Positions 47,974 through 59,523 of a DNA stretch of 64,000 bases are shown here, in pieces (positions within the stretch are counted from its first letter, which is position 1; every line of letters begins with the position of its first letter). The notes below the pieces were generated by a model. That model searched no databases. It saw only the letters and a list, made by a program, of their open reading frames with translations, and was not told the origin of the DNA. The position numbers and the translations under genes are program-made. The stretch spans positions 2,232,001-2,296,000 of the forward strand of contig JAGUCH010000001.1 in NCBI GenBank assembly GCA_019096065.1. The letters are read 5' to 3'. The stretch comes from Paracyclopina nana. Lineage: Eukaryota; Arthropoda; Copepoda; Cyclopoida; Cyclopettidae.

Positions 47974-50863
47974 ATGAACAAAAATTACAAACAGAGCAAT
48001 ACCAGGTCAAGCCTGCGTATTTTTGGGGGCAGCTCCCACCCGACCCTGACCAAGAGCATTGCCAGGAAAGTAGGGGTCACTGTGGGCGACCTCACACTGG
48101 CAAAATTTGCCAACAACGAAACCAGCATTGACTTGAAGGAAAACGTCAGAGGACAGGTAAAATCTTGTTATTTTCCCTCTTCTCACAATTATCTTAGGCC
48201 ATCTTTTCCTGTATGCCAATCAAAATAACCTATATTTAGCTATGAAAGAGCTAAATCAAGCATAACTCCAAGCTCTTTTTAAAAACTGTTGTTTCTTCTC
48301 AGGACATTTATTTCATCCAGACTGGAGGTGGTGACAAGCCCAATGATGACTTGATGGAGCTATTCTTTGCCATCAATGCTTTCAAGTAAGCTACCTTGCC
48401 CACAATTTTTAGAATTGCATTTACATCCTTTACATCAGGGATTTTTTAAAAGTAGTGTATGACATACATAGAAAAGGGATTGTGACATTTTATCTCCAAC
48501 TTGACCTTTGCCTAATTGTAAAATGAGCTTTTATCTGATTATACTTTCTAATTATAATCTAATTATGCTATGCCTCCATTTTTTCCAGGCTTTCATCGGC
48601 CAACCGAGTGAATGTTATGATTCCGTTCTTCTTCTACAGCAAAGGAGACCAGAAAAACAGTCGGAAACGAGTGCCAATCACAGCAAAACTTATTACCAAC
48701 TTACTGAAGAAAGCAGGAGCAGATCACGTCATGATCATTGAGCCTCATACTCCTCAACTTGAGGGCTTTTTTGACACTCCCGTTGATGCACTGAAGGTAA
48801 ACAAATGTTATATGCGCGAACTTGTTGCGCAACTTTCTATTTTGCTTAACGCAACCTCGAATATCAAGGTATTTATAGGCCAAAAAATACTTATAAAAGC
48901 AAAGTTAAATTGCATAAGCTACAACATTTAACTAGATGCGCTATTGCATAAATTTGCAATCTAATTAGTTCCAGAAATTGCAAGCTGTCTGTGAATGTGT
49001 AAATATAGCATTCATTTAGTCAATTAGCATTTGTATTATTACCATAGGTTGAGCCACTTTTTTGCGAGTGGATCAAACGCAACATCAAAGATTGGCAAAA
49101 TTGTGTCGTTGTGTCACCAGACGAGGGCAGCACCAAGCGTTGCACATCAGTGGCCAACGATTTGAACTTGGACTTCGCTTTGATTAACAACCGAAGCAAG
49201 AAAGACCGGAAGAAAGGCTGCCAGCAAAAGAGCTGCCTTCAAAAGGCCTGCTATAAAACCCACCACAAAAGGAGACCAAGAGCGATGTCGAATGTCTCTT
49301 CCACGAACACTGCAAAATCCAGCTCCGAAAGGGAAATGGATGGTGAGCAAATGCTAATTATTTTAAACGCATACATACGCTCGTATTGGAGTGAAAGCAG
49401 CACGGAAAGTTTGCGTAGCATCAATTATGAACGGCTTTCACCTTTGTCCGTCATAGCAACTGTATATCATCATTATAGTGTTATAAGAAAAAGATCCACA
49501 AAAGATTTCAGATCATTGATAATGATTGACGCGAGCAGAAAAATTGCCATATGCTTCTTTTTTTCATTTATGTGATTTTTCTCGATTATTGCCATTTTCA
49601 GAATCGGATCGAGACACAAAAGAGCTTGACGAGTCTCTCCTGCGAGTTCACGATGTGGAGAAGCAAATGAATACTTTGGGAGTTGCCACCAATAATCATC
49701 ATCCACGGAAGAAAATCACCGTCTCTGGCTCGGTGTCTGGACGGAAAGTGATTCTAGTCGATGATATGATTGACACTGGACATACTCTCAAAGAGGCTTT
49801 GGATGTAACCAAAATTATTTCGTAATGTTTCTTATCTCTATATAGCAATATTCTTGCAGACTCTGAGGAAGTTTGGTGCCACAGCAGTCTACATTTTGGC
49901 CACTCATGCCATTTTTTCGGCCAACTCGGTGGAAATTGTGTCTTCGTTTTCTGACTTTGTCAAGAAGATCGTGGTCACCAATACGGTGCCTCAGAATAGA
50001 ACCAAGGCGATTTTGGCGGATCTTTTACACGTCATTGACGTCAGTGGTAAGAATTGTTAAAAAGGTCTCTTCCTTAGTACTTTTCTCCTTTTTGGACTTT
50101 GGAGGAAAACAGCCGTTCTCTTCTGTCCAATTAGGCATTTCCTCCAGCTTTTCTACGGTAAATGTATGAAATTTGACCGCTTTCTTTGGCATTCTTAAAT
50201 TGGCCAAGATTCAAAGCTCTTGCTTAATTACTTGCAAAAACTTCAAGCTTGTATTCGTGCGTAGGCATGCTGTGGCTGTTTTGGAAATCAATTACCTTAA
50301 TAAGAGTGGCTGGTTCCACTCATTACCTATTTATGTCATATTCAACAGATGAGCTTCATGTGGATGACGTGAAAGCAAGCTGTAACAAAACGCAAGCAAA
50401 TACACGATAAAAGCCAGATATATGTTCAGCTTTAGTATGAATATGTGAACTCATGCCGTATTTTCATAAATCTTATTGCTAAGCTTTTCTTAGCAATAAT
50501 TGAAGAATTGATGGCTTTTTCTGATGCATTACTTCTATTTTGCCAGGCTTGATTGCGGAATACATTCGGAGGCACCATTACCACGAGAGTGTATCCGTTT
50601 TGGGCCATTTCATGCCGATAAAAGCCACCGAAACGGACGACTTTGAATCGGATGATCCTGTGGACGATTCGGAGGACGAGGAGGACTATGAAGTCGGTGA
50701 TGATGACGACTCCGAAGAGGCTAAAGCCACTGGAGATGCCGAGAAAGGCTCTGAGGTTTTCAGTGAGGAAGGAGTGCCCGAAAACGCGGAGAAAGCCCGA
50801 GATTTGCGACTCATGCATTTAAGAAAAGGATTCCGTCTCAGCTCAATGTGCTGGGACGATTGA
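47974..50863 (+). CDS. Ribose-phosphate pyrophosphokinase-like protein with insertion and acidic tail
   Basis: Exons 47974..48156, 48303..48385, 48589..48796, 49048..49342, 49602..49804, 49860..50046 and 50547..50863 give 491 aa, against about 318 for PRPS1 and about 356-370 for PRPSAP. Both halves of the PRPP-synthetase fold are present: KFANNETS, GADHVMIIEPHTPQLEGFFD, VSPDEGSTKR, then the PRPP-binding loop VILVDDMIDTGHT and VVTNTVPQ. The catalytic flexible loop region reads YSKGDQKNSRKR, altered from active PRPS1 (YARQDKKDKSR). About 90 lysine/serine-rich residues are inserted between the halves, where PRPSAP also has an insert. The last ~90 residues are very acidic (DDSEDEEDYEVGDDDDSEE). 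It may be a regulatory PRPS-associated subunit or a lineage-specific enzyme. Confidence 0.87.
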
Positions 50864-53412
50864 GAAAATACACTTCCAAAATTGATATAGATGCTTTAAT
50901 AATTTTTTTCATTAGTTTCATAGCTTTTGAAAAGGAGGAAAGTTTGAGGTTTTGCAGGAAAAGCCAGGCTTCCTGCTCACAAATTGCCCTGTAACTGTAA
51001 TTGGATTCTGCTAAACGTTACTATAGTGAAGCCAATTCATTAAGGCTTTTTATCAATAGCTGAGCTAAAAATGAAAAATGCAGTTGGAGACTGATAGAGA
51101 AATTTCTAAGTGTCATTAAGCCTCTGGCTCTGTTAGCAGTACATTCTCACAACAAAGGAAAACGTAGAACTAGATTATATTAGAAGGTGATAGATCAAAG
51201 GTAATGCAAGTGGAAAATTTTGAGACCATTTTTCTTGCTTATTACGTTCTTGCTTGGACGTATTCCTAATCTCTGCATTGTTATTGGGTTGAAACATTGA
51301 TGTTAGTCATTGTGAGAGAAAAAAACGGTCATGGCTATTAGCGTTAGCTCGCAATTTGCAATGATGCCTGCAATCGTCTATGTGCAGAAATGCCATCATG
51401 TCCAGGTTGTTGAATACATTGCAAAACCCTCAGCTAACTAGGCGAAAAATAAGTTTTTACAGTTTTATGTTTTACGTATAACATTTTGATCTTGGATTAG
51501 CTTTAAAAATTACCTCACAATTATGGAGGACTTATCTGGCTTAACTAAATAATCTCTCTATGAAAAGCAGTAGAAAAAGGGGGCATACATTGTGTTAATC
51601 TTAAAAATGACAACGTTTTTTACGACGAGTAAAAATATTCATGCCTATGCTACGGGCAAAAACAAAAAGCAATCTTTTAGAAAATATGATTTACTCATTC
51701 TTTTTTTGGATCAGCGCGGAAGAAAATATTTTTCGAAACTCGTAAGAGCCTTCAATAATGTTAAGGAGCAGCAATGACATTCAATTCAAGTTTTTCCCGC
51801 GGTCTGTAGACCGCGGGAAAAAACTTGACATCAAAACCAAACAACTTTTTGCTTCCCATCAAAAGGATTACACGCCTAACTCGAAAGATGCATATTAGTA
51901 GTCATATATTTGAGCCTAGTTTGTGTTGACTCAATTTTCGATCCTCCTTTGTTATGCACTGCATAGTAACAGCGCGCCGGTCACAAAACATCCCAGATTG
52001 AACCTGTTGAATCTCAGTATGAGGAATTACCTCTTTTGCTCAATTAGGCCCAGATCATGCCTGAATAATTCAACAAAGATGCTATGAAGAGCTGGAAAAA
52101 GTAGGGGAAAAAAATGTAGCCGGTTGTAGCGCAAAGCTGAAGAAGGAAATTCCAGTTCTTGAAATATGGTCTTCTACGAAGCAGATGATCATCTCGACTC
52201 TCGTCAGTGAGATTTCAGCAAAGAGCGCGCGGTTGCCTTTTTACCATAACATCTTTAGTAGCGCTCGAAATCTCCACCCAACAGCAACTGACAAACTAAG
52301 GTATGTACTTCAATATTTCCTTTGTGTGCATTTGCTTTTTGAAATTAAATTGCTTCTTAGAAGGATTTAGTCACCACTCATACCTATTGAAACGCTAAAA
52401 TCTCTCGTCAAATCTGGCTCAAATGTCAATGATATTTTTCACTAAATAAGTAAAAACAGTAACTTTTATCAATTTTGAAAAAGTTGACTCAGCAATTTTT
52501 ACGAGCTCTTTTTCTGGTTTGAGCTGCAATCAGCATTGAAGCTTTGTTATAGTTTTTTTGGTCTATAGTTTTCATAATTTTGTACTTTCATCAAAAGTGA
52601 TTAGGCTTAACCCTTTTTGAAAATGCATTGCGAGAATTGCTATTTCTTCGGGGACTAGCTAGAGGTTCTCTTTTTGGTTTCGTTCATTGCATATACTCAG
52701 TACGTTTGTGAAAGTTGCGGCTAGCGCAACCAATGATCCACTATTTACCCTTGCGACATCGCCATAATCTAACATAAAAGTTCATGTGAGTCTAGAAGGC
52801 TCCTCGAGTCTTTCAAAAGATTTGGTCTATGCCAGCACAAATCCAGATATTTCGAGTTTAACTCCCTTAACGTTATAGCAGCTCTTCATTTGAAAAAAAT
52901 CTAGAACAGAAGCCACTCTTGTCTTTTTCATTTTGGCTAAAACTGTACGCATTCTTTGCAAGGATTTTGGTTTTTTCTGGCCTCTCTCTTCCGCATTTAG
53001 AACTGCTACTTGTTGCAGCACCCTCCCGTGACAAGTCAAAGTGTGCACGGTACTTGAAAAGTCCCAGCTTTATTAGCCCAAACCAGAAGTTCAGGTCTAT
53101 GTATAGTTAGCTACAAATGCAATGTTCCATCGCCTTCCTTCTGGTATAAGCTAGACATTATTACATATCTTTCCTCCTATTTTAAAACGTATAAAAAGCT
53201 AGAGAATGACGTACGTGATAAGATATCTTGACATTCACTCATCTCACTAGGCAACCTCTTGATCCAACCAAAGATTTTCTTCATTCATTGTGTGTCATTT
53301 TTATGGCTGCCTCACTAGCCCGCACGCCGTGCAGCCAGCCGGCCGAAAGCGCCCTCTATGATAAACTCAATACAAAAACAGGGAGGAATTTAACATCAAA
53401 ATATTTTCAGAC
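50864..53412. other. Intergenic region upstream of Cys-rich gene
   Basis: About 2.5 kb, AT-rich. The one clear structure is a palindrome at 51786-51828. No supported exon. An acceptor-like TATTTTCAG lies two bases before the next start, so a 5' UTR exon may be hidden here. Confidence 0.45.
51786..51828. repeat. 43-bp near-perfect palindrome (CCCGCGG arms)
   Basis: TCAAGTTTTTCCCGCGGTCT is followed by a two-to-three-base centre and its reverse complement AGACCGCGGGAAAAAACTTG. The stem is broken only by one extra A. It would form a stable hairpin or cruciform, and it stands out as GC-rich in an AT-rich spacer. Confidence 0.85.
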
Positions 53413-56400
53413 ATGGAACTGCAACAAATTTTGACCCTCATCTGGTTCTTCACCATCACCACTATTCTCGCTGAGAGGTGTGACATTGCTGAGAAACGAC
53501 AGCTGAAGGAAAAGCACATGGAATGTACGCAAACAGTGCAACAAAGATACTCCATTCTGACGATAGAACCCGAGAGTCAGCAAAAGAGCTCGAACAGCAA
53601 AACGATCCGAGCTCCAATGATATACAACACAGGCGACCAAGTGTCTGGACTCAATCAGCAGCAAGTGTGTGCCATGATCGAAGAAACAGTCAAGGGTTGT
53701 GCGTCCATATACGATCATTGCTTCTCTGACACTGAAAAAAGGTAAAAATGATTCAATTAGGAATTTGCGCAGAACTTCTGGGAAAGTCTGACAGTTGGAC
53801 CTAACTTTGATATCAGACAGCTCGTTAACTTACTCTAAAATATGTTGTATATTTTCTGCCTCAAGTGTATCAATTTATTGCTATAAGTTTTCAGTCAAGA
53901 AAGGCAGCGGCAAAAGATAGATAATTTGGCCTTTTTAAACTCTGTTTCTCAAAATCAAGGCGTTTGCATTTGAATATCTATTAGGAATCGATAGCCTGCA
54001 TGATTGCATTTTTAAATGTCGAGCATATTGCGAAGGTGTAACTCATATAATCGTGTTAACGTCGTCTGCTTTTGAAAGCGCAAAAGCTAATTTTAGGCTG
54101 TTATGAGACCAACCAGTTCGCCAAATGCCAAACTTCATAAATAGACAGAAAACCATTTTCGAGCAGGTTTTCCTATTTCCCCACTTGTTGCTCTTCGTGA
54201 AAGCATAGCCCAAAAGAAAGTCTTTCTTTGTGTGCTGTATTATTAGCTTTTTGAGTGCATTTCCAGTTCGCTCGAACTATCAGTTCTTAATGAAATGATA
54301 TTGTTCTTGTGAATCTGGAATCGAAATATCACGATGAAAACACGTCCGTAAAAGAAATTGTCACTTAAATAAAAAGTTGCAGCTAAATTGCGCCTTGATT
54401 GCTTTAGAATAACTTTTCTAAACCAATATCTTTTCAGGGTTTTTCAAGACTCCCAATTGCAAATCATTAGTGAGATCATGACCCATATTTACAACATGGG
54501 CCCTGTGGTGGCAGAGTGCGAACTGATGCAAGAATTCAAACGTTCTGGTCGTGAAGGAATGGTTTTGCCAACTGAAAATGCAATCTCCAAGAGGTGCATG
54601 ATATCTCCAAAAGGTAATTAATTTTTTAGGCGTAATTCGAGGCTAAATGCGAGGTGCGCACAAAAACAAAAGCCTCTATAATTGCCTCATCAATTCTTCT
54701 TTACAACATTAACATTATTACCATGCATGTGCCCAAATTGTCTGCTTATTGAATTAGTGTGAATGAACGCTCGTCTTTGCTCATTCAATGAGGTTTTTTG
54801 GGGAGTTCCTAAGCAATGTTCATTAGAAGCTTTTAAAAATCTTGTTCAGCATGCAATTTTCAGCTTTTCTCAATGCAATCATGACACCAATTAAAGAAAA
54901 TCATGAAATGCATATTTGACAGGAAAATGTGACTCTTTAGAGGTTTACCAAGGATGCGTGTAATTTTATGAAAGGATTCTGAGAGATCTTTTGCCAGGTT
55001 TTTCATGCAAGGCATATAAAGGCTCCATTCATCGTTGTAGATTATCCCACTTCCGTGCAAGGTTCCCTTGATGAATGCAAGAGTTGTTGCAGATTACAAA
55101 AATCGCACTGTTGTGTTAGTATATTTTGGGCCTTGGGCAAAAGAACAAGTTACTTGTGGTATTTTTATTTCCCACGCCCGAACTCAACTTGTGAGCTGCC
55201 TTTCATTTTTCTGCATTGCTTTATAACTATTTGCAATTTGGTTGATGCCTGCATGAAAATATGGGTCAAAGACATCATTTTCACTTTGGATTCCAATCTT
55301 TGCTCAGTGATGGCTGCAATTAGTTTGCTTCAAGACGGTTATTGCAGCAACTGAAACAATGAAAAATAAGGAAATAATTCTGCTTTTTCCACTCCACAAC
55401 ACTCAACTACGAAACAACTTTACCGAGAAAAGAAAGATCCTGTTTAACTCGGCACGCGGACATTATGACCAAACTAATCTACTAAATCCAACAGAATGAA
55501 CCTTTAAAATTAGCCTATACGATCCTTTAAAGCAACAGTGGAATCAGACATGTCGCACTTCCCCTCAATAATATCAAGGTTTTTCCTTGTCAAATTCATT
55601 TTACAGCATCTTGCAAATTACGCAATTATCAGAAGGATGACAATGCATTTTGCAAAATAGAAGGTCAATTCATAGTACTCGCGATAAGAGCATCAAACGC
55701 CTCAAAACCCTCTAGACTAAGAGGCGCCACAAAAACCGTTGAGTCAAGATACAGACTCTATGGCGCCACTGGCCGTTTTTATTGCTATTATTATCTTGAA
55801 AACGAATTTGTTGCTGAAGTTTCCCTTGTAAATGCTGCAAAGCATGACATGATGTGTCACATGAGAAGTCACCCTTTTCCAAGGACTTGTGAATAAAACG
55901 TGTTTTCCCTTTTTTTCTAGCTACCAAGAATGCATTGAAGGAGCCAATGACAACATGAACCAAGAAATCATTAAGCAAAACACAGTGGACAAAATTCTGG
56001 ATGTGCTGTGTGATGGCATGAACATAGTGAGTTGGAAACTTTTTTCATTTTATGCATATTTTTGCTTAAGAAAAACGCGCCTAGAATGTGATTCAATAAG
56101 AGACTTGGGAAAAATAAGATAACTGTCTCAACCTATGCTCTATTTTTACTTTTCAGATTGTTCATGATTGCTCATACCATCTTCAAAAATGCTACTCTGA
56201 GGAGGAAATAAACGAGACCAAAATTGGTCAATTGGAACTTACAAAACAGGTAGGTTAATGTGGCCTCGAAAAGATCTTGGTTTCACTGGCTTCTTTGCGC
56301 TTCATCAATGGTTTCGTAGTAGAAGTAGCGAGGCCTCAAATATGAAAAGTAGAGTACTAAGTTATGGTATTACCAATGAAGAATCAAGTTTCAATTGCCC

Positions 56401-56738
56401 ACGCGCGCACTATAATACAATGCATGTAGTAGATGAAATACACAAGAATCAACGTACGTTCGTATTTCATATCGCGCTAATTGACACAATTAACGGCGAA
56501 TTAGCATCGCATAAGCTTTCTGTGCAATACTAGTAGTATTTTAATGGAAAATCCTCCTCTTTTTCAGATTTTCAAAGATATTGTGAGCCTAAGAGGAGAC
56601 AACAATGATCTCATCCTGGATCTGAACAAATGTTCCGCTTACAGTAATATGCAACTGTACTTGAACGCATCCCCAAGGCATCAGACATCAGCGTACGCTG
56701 TACTTTTTTTCTTGCCTGTATTATTATACATGATCTAA
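53413..56738 (+). CDS. Secreted or GPI-anchored cysteine-rich protein, unknown family
   Basis: Proposed exons 53413..53741, 54438..54593, 55921..56026, 56157..56249 and 56568..56738 give about 284 aa. I do not recognise the family. The protein has a signal peptide (MELQQILTLIWFFTITTILA) and widely spaced cysteines in helical-looking segments (HMECTQTVQQRY, CAMIEETVKGCASIYDHC, YQECIEGANDNMNQ, VHDCSYHLQKC, LDLNKCS). The hydrophobic C-terminus (VLFFLPVLLYMI) fits a GPI signal. The exon 2-3 junction is uncertain: the in-frame choice uses the donor at 54594 (GTGCAT). The better-looking donor at 54614 would need a further small exon in the 1.3-kb intron. AATAAA follows at 56814. Confidence 0.65.
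54594..55920. other. 1.3-kb intron of the Cys-rich gene
   Basis: May hide a short exon (see the gene entry). It contains a short GGCGCC palindromic repeat at 55721-55770. An open frame at 55055-55354 is not supported. Confidence 0.4.
55721..55770. repeat. Short palindromic repeat with GGCGCC ends, second copy
   Basis: GAGGCGCCAC at the left, TGGCGCCACT at the right, with ACCGTTGAGTCAAGA inside. Read in reverse complement it matches the 20856-20910 element in order (AGTGGCGCC, CTTGACTC, AACGGTTTT, GGCGCC). Confidence 0.6.
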
Positions 56739-56813
56739 CTAGGTAAAGGCGTCCATAAATGGACAGCGGAGGGCGGGCCTACGGAAATATTTGAAAGTAT
56801 AGCCCTTTATTTT

Positions 56814-56819
56814 AATAAA
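56814..56819 (+). promoter_or_regulatory. Poly(A) signal of Cys-rich gene
   Basis: AATAAA 75 bases after the stop codon. Confidence 0.5.
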
Positions 56820-57159
56820 AAAATGGAAAGCATGCTTCATATCACAAAGCTTTTTCATTCAGCAACCTTCACTTTTAAATGGAGCTGAGTCACATGTGTA
56901 GTTAATAGTTCAACTTTATTATATGACAGAGCGGCAATCATCCAATGCACATTGCTGAGCAGATTGCAAAGGTTGAAAATGGTCGAAGTCATAGGTGGTG
57001 CAATTTTAAGGAAATCTGTCACTCCACTTCACCAAGTAAATAAGTTTGACCTTGGCAAATTTTGGCGGGCTCAGCTTGCCAAGATTGCCACTCTCTCTGA
57101 TGTACAGTTGAACTAGTAGTTGCACTCAGGTTCAAATATGCTAATATTAAGAAGACCTG

Positions 57160-57370
57160 TGTCCTATGCATGGATCAACTGAGACAAACTCAGACCAGGA
57201 CCAACTGTTTGCTAGAGCCAGGACCAACTATCGGGCAGCTGTGCTTGGATCAACTAAGACATACTGTACTTGGAATACTCCAACGGATTGCCCTTGGATA
57301 GACATAACTCATAGTCCCTGGATTAACTTTGAAGACAAATTGTCCTTGGATCAATGAAATGGATAGTCCT
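57160..57370. repeat. Degenerate repeat of TTGGATCAACT type
   Basis: Repeated CC(A/T)TGGATCAAC and GACCAACT motifs at irregular spacing. The same TCCTTGGAT motif returns at 58690-58760, 59260-59390 and 59985-60062. Confidence 0.6.
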
Positions 57371-57529
57371 TGGATCGACTACTCTGACTTAGCAGGACTT
57401 GGGTCAAGTATTTCAAACTGTGACTGGATAGCCTGACAAATCTGATTGTCCCTGCACCAAAAACGGATCAAACTTGGATTGAAAGCTAGAAAAGCATGCG
57501 GCTCCAAAACTGTACTCAAGAAGCTGGAA

Positions 57530-57722
57530 TAGGACCTACCAGAACATACTGTGCTAGAAACTAATGTGACGGTAATGGAATAGAGTCTACTCCATGACAG
57601 AGCTAGAATAGGAACTACTGTGACGATACCGGAATAGAATCTACTCCATAACAGAGCAGGAATAGGATCTACTGTGACAGTACAGGAATAGAAACTACTG
57701 TGACAGACCAGGAACAGCATCT
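57530..57722. repeat. Tandem repeat of GGAATAGGATCTACTGTGAC type
   Basis: About six to seven imperfect units containing GAATAG(G/A)A(A/T)CTACT and TGTGAC. The reverse complement of the same unit forms a second array at 58330-58560. Confidence 0.7.
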
Positions 57723-57844
57723 TTACCAGACTTGGGATTTAAACAATTGCTAATGCATGCCATAATAGAATTTAGGCTGACCTAATACTCTGAATTTGTT
57801 GAAACCAAAGCTGAAATGCAATTTACTTTACAACCTAGCTGATA

Positions 57845-58165
57845 CTTCAGGACTTGGCCAAAACATTCAAGATTTGGACTTCAGGACTTGGCCACTACAT
57901 TCAAGATTTGGACTTTAGGACTTGGCTGAACCTTAAGGACTTGCCTCTCACTTCAAGACTTGCTTTTAACTTCAGGATTTACCTTAACTTCAGAACTTGG
58001 CCAATACTTCAGGACTTGTCTCTAGCTTCAAGACTTAGCCAATACTTAGGACTTAGTTGAAACTTCAGGACTTACCAAAATTTCAGGACTTGGCCAATAC
58101 TTCAGGATTTGGCCAAAACTTAAGGGCTTGCCTATAACTCCAAGACTTGCCTATAAGTTCAAGAC
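57845..58165. repeat. Tandem repeat of CTTCAGGACTTGGCC type
   Basis: At least twelve imperfect copies of a unit around ACTTCAGGACTTGGCCAATA or shorter. Unit length and sequence drift along the array. Confidence 0.8.
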
Positions 58166-58329
58166 TTGTGTTTTACTTATTAGACTATGACTTTTTATGC
58201 CAAAGTTCTTCCTGACTGAAAAACATGGCCAAGACTTCTAGGACTTGTTGCATACTTCAATATATCTTATTTGTCATGACCTTAATCACTTAGCTGATTT
58301 ATCTACCTGATGTATTACTAACTTTGCTG

Positions 58330-58562
58330 GCCTAGTTTTTGTTCTAGTGGATTCTATTCCTTTTCTGTCTTTGTAGTAGATGTAAGTACAGGTCTGTAGA
58401 TGCTATTCCTGTTATGTTACACAGTAGATCCTATTCCAGTTCTGTCACAGTAGTTTCTATTCCTGGTACGTTGTGGCAGTAGATTCAATTCCGGGTCCAG
58501 TGTAGATGCTAGTCCAGGTGCATCACAGTAGTTTCTAGTCCAGGTCCATAGTAGATCCTAGG
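58330..58562. repeat. Tandem repeat, inverse orientation of the 57530 array
   Basis: Units such as GTAGATCCTATTCCAGTTCT and GTCACAGTAGTTTCTATTCC are the reverse complement of the 57530-57722 array. The two arrays flank the CTTCAGG array. Confidence 0.7.
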
Positions 58563-58689
58563 ATAGGAGCCCCTACACACAGCGGGCTGCTCAGAAGTAG
58601 TAAAGAAACTGGCCGAATTGGCTGTTGCACAATTGCATTTTTGGCGCTGCACCCTGTACATTGTTAGAATGCAGCAACAAACTGTCCCT

Positions 58690-58765
58690 GTATTGACAAA
58701 AACATTCTGTCCTTGGATAGACTGGCAGAACAGACTATCCTTGGATAGACTGGCAAAAGAGACTA
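58690..58765. repeat. Repeat of TCCTTGGATAGACTGGC
   Basis: Direct copies of the CCTTGGATAGACTGGCA unit at 58690-58765, related to the 57160 block and to single copies near 59995-60062. Confidence 0.6.
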
Positions 58766-59480
58766 CCATGGCTGGAGAAAGTGCTCAGCAACTGAATTTT
58801 GACTCTTGCAGCAAAAGTATAGCTACATTTGAGACAGTATTTCAAAATCTTTTTCTTATAGCCATAAGCTAAAAACAGTCTATCATATCTCCTCATTCCA
58901 TAAATTTCCAGGCCCAATTTCAATTGATTATCCTGAAATGGTGTCTTGGTTATTTTTTTGTCACAATATCTTGATTGCCTCAAAATGGCCAAACTGTTCT
59001 TCTTTTTCTCCAAAAATGGACTATATCCAAGAAAAATTTATTTTTAAGGCAAAATTTCATCTTATTTGTCAATATCTACTACTTTGGGCACTTTTGATAG
59101 CCAAGAAGTCATTCAAAAATAAGATGCTGAAAATTGGTCTTGAAATGAGAATTTGGCCAATAGGTGGAATTTCTAGAGATTGCGGAAATGGCTTTTTATG
59201 TGAGTTGGTATTTCTTGTCGAACCCAATATATGTCTGTCCTGGTCTATCTACGGCCTGTGTGTTCTGATTGTCGATCCAATGATGATCCATGGATTATCT
59301 GTAAAAGTAATTGATCCAAGAACGATTTATTTTGTCCATGAGAGGCCAATTTGTCGTAGTCTATCCATGGACGATCCATTGTGAATCCAAGGGAAGGAGT
59401 CCCAACTGTTCTAATAGATTTTAGTCAGTTCTTGGACCTGGCTGCCCAAAATTTACCTATGTCTTGGTAAATCTAAGTCA

Positions 59481-59523
59481 GCAATGGATTACTTGGATAA
59501 CCATTATCCAAGTCATCCATTGC
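59481..59523. repeat. 43-bp near-perfect palindrome
   Basis: GCAATGGATTACTTGGATAA, three bases, then TTATCCAAGTCATCCATTGC. One mismatch in a 20-bp stem. It lies among AAGTCA-rich degenerate repeats (59470-59700). Confidence 0.85.
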
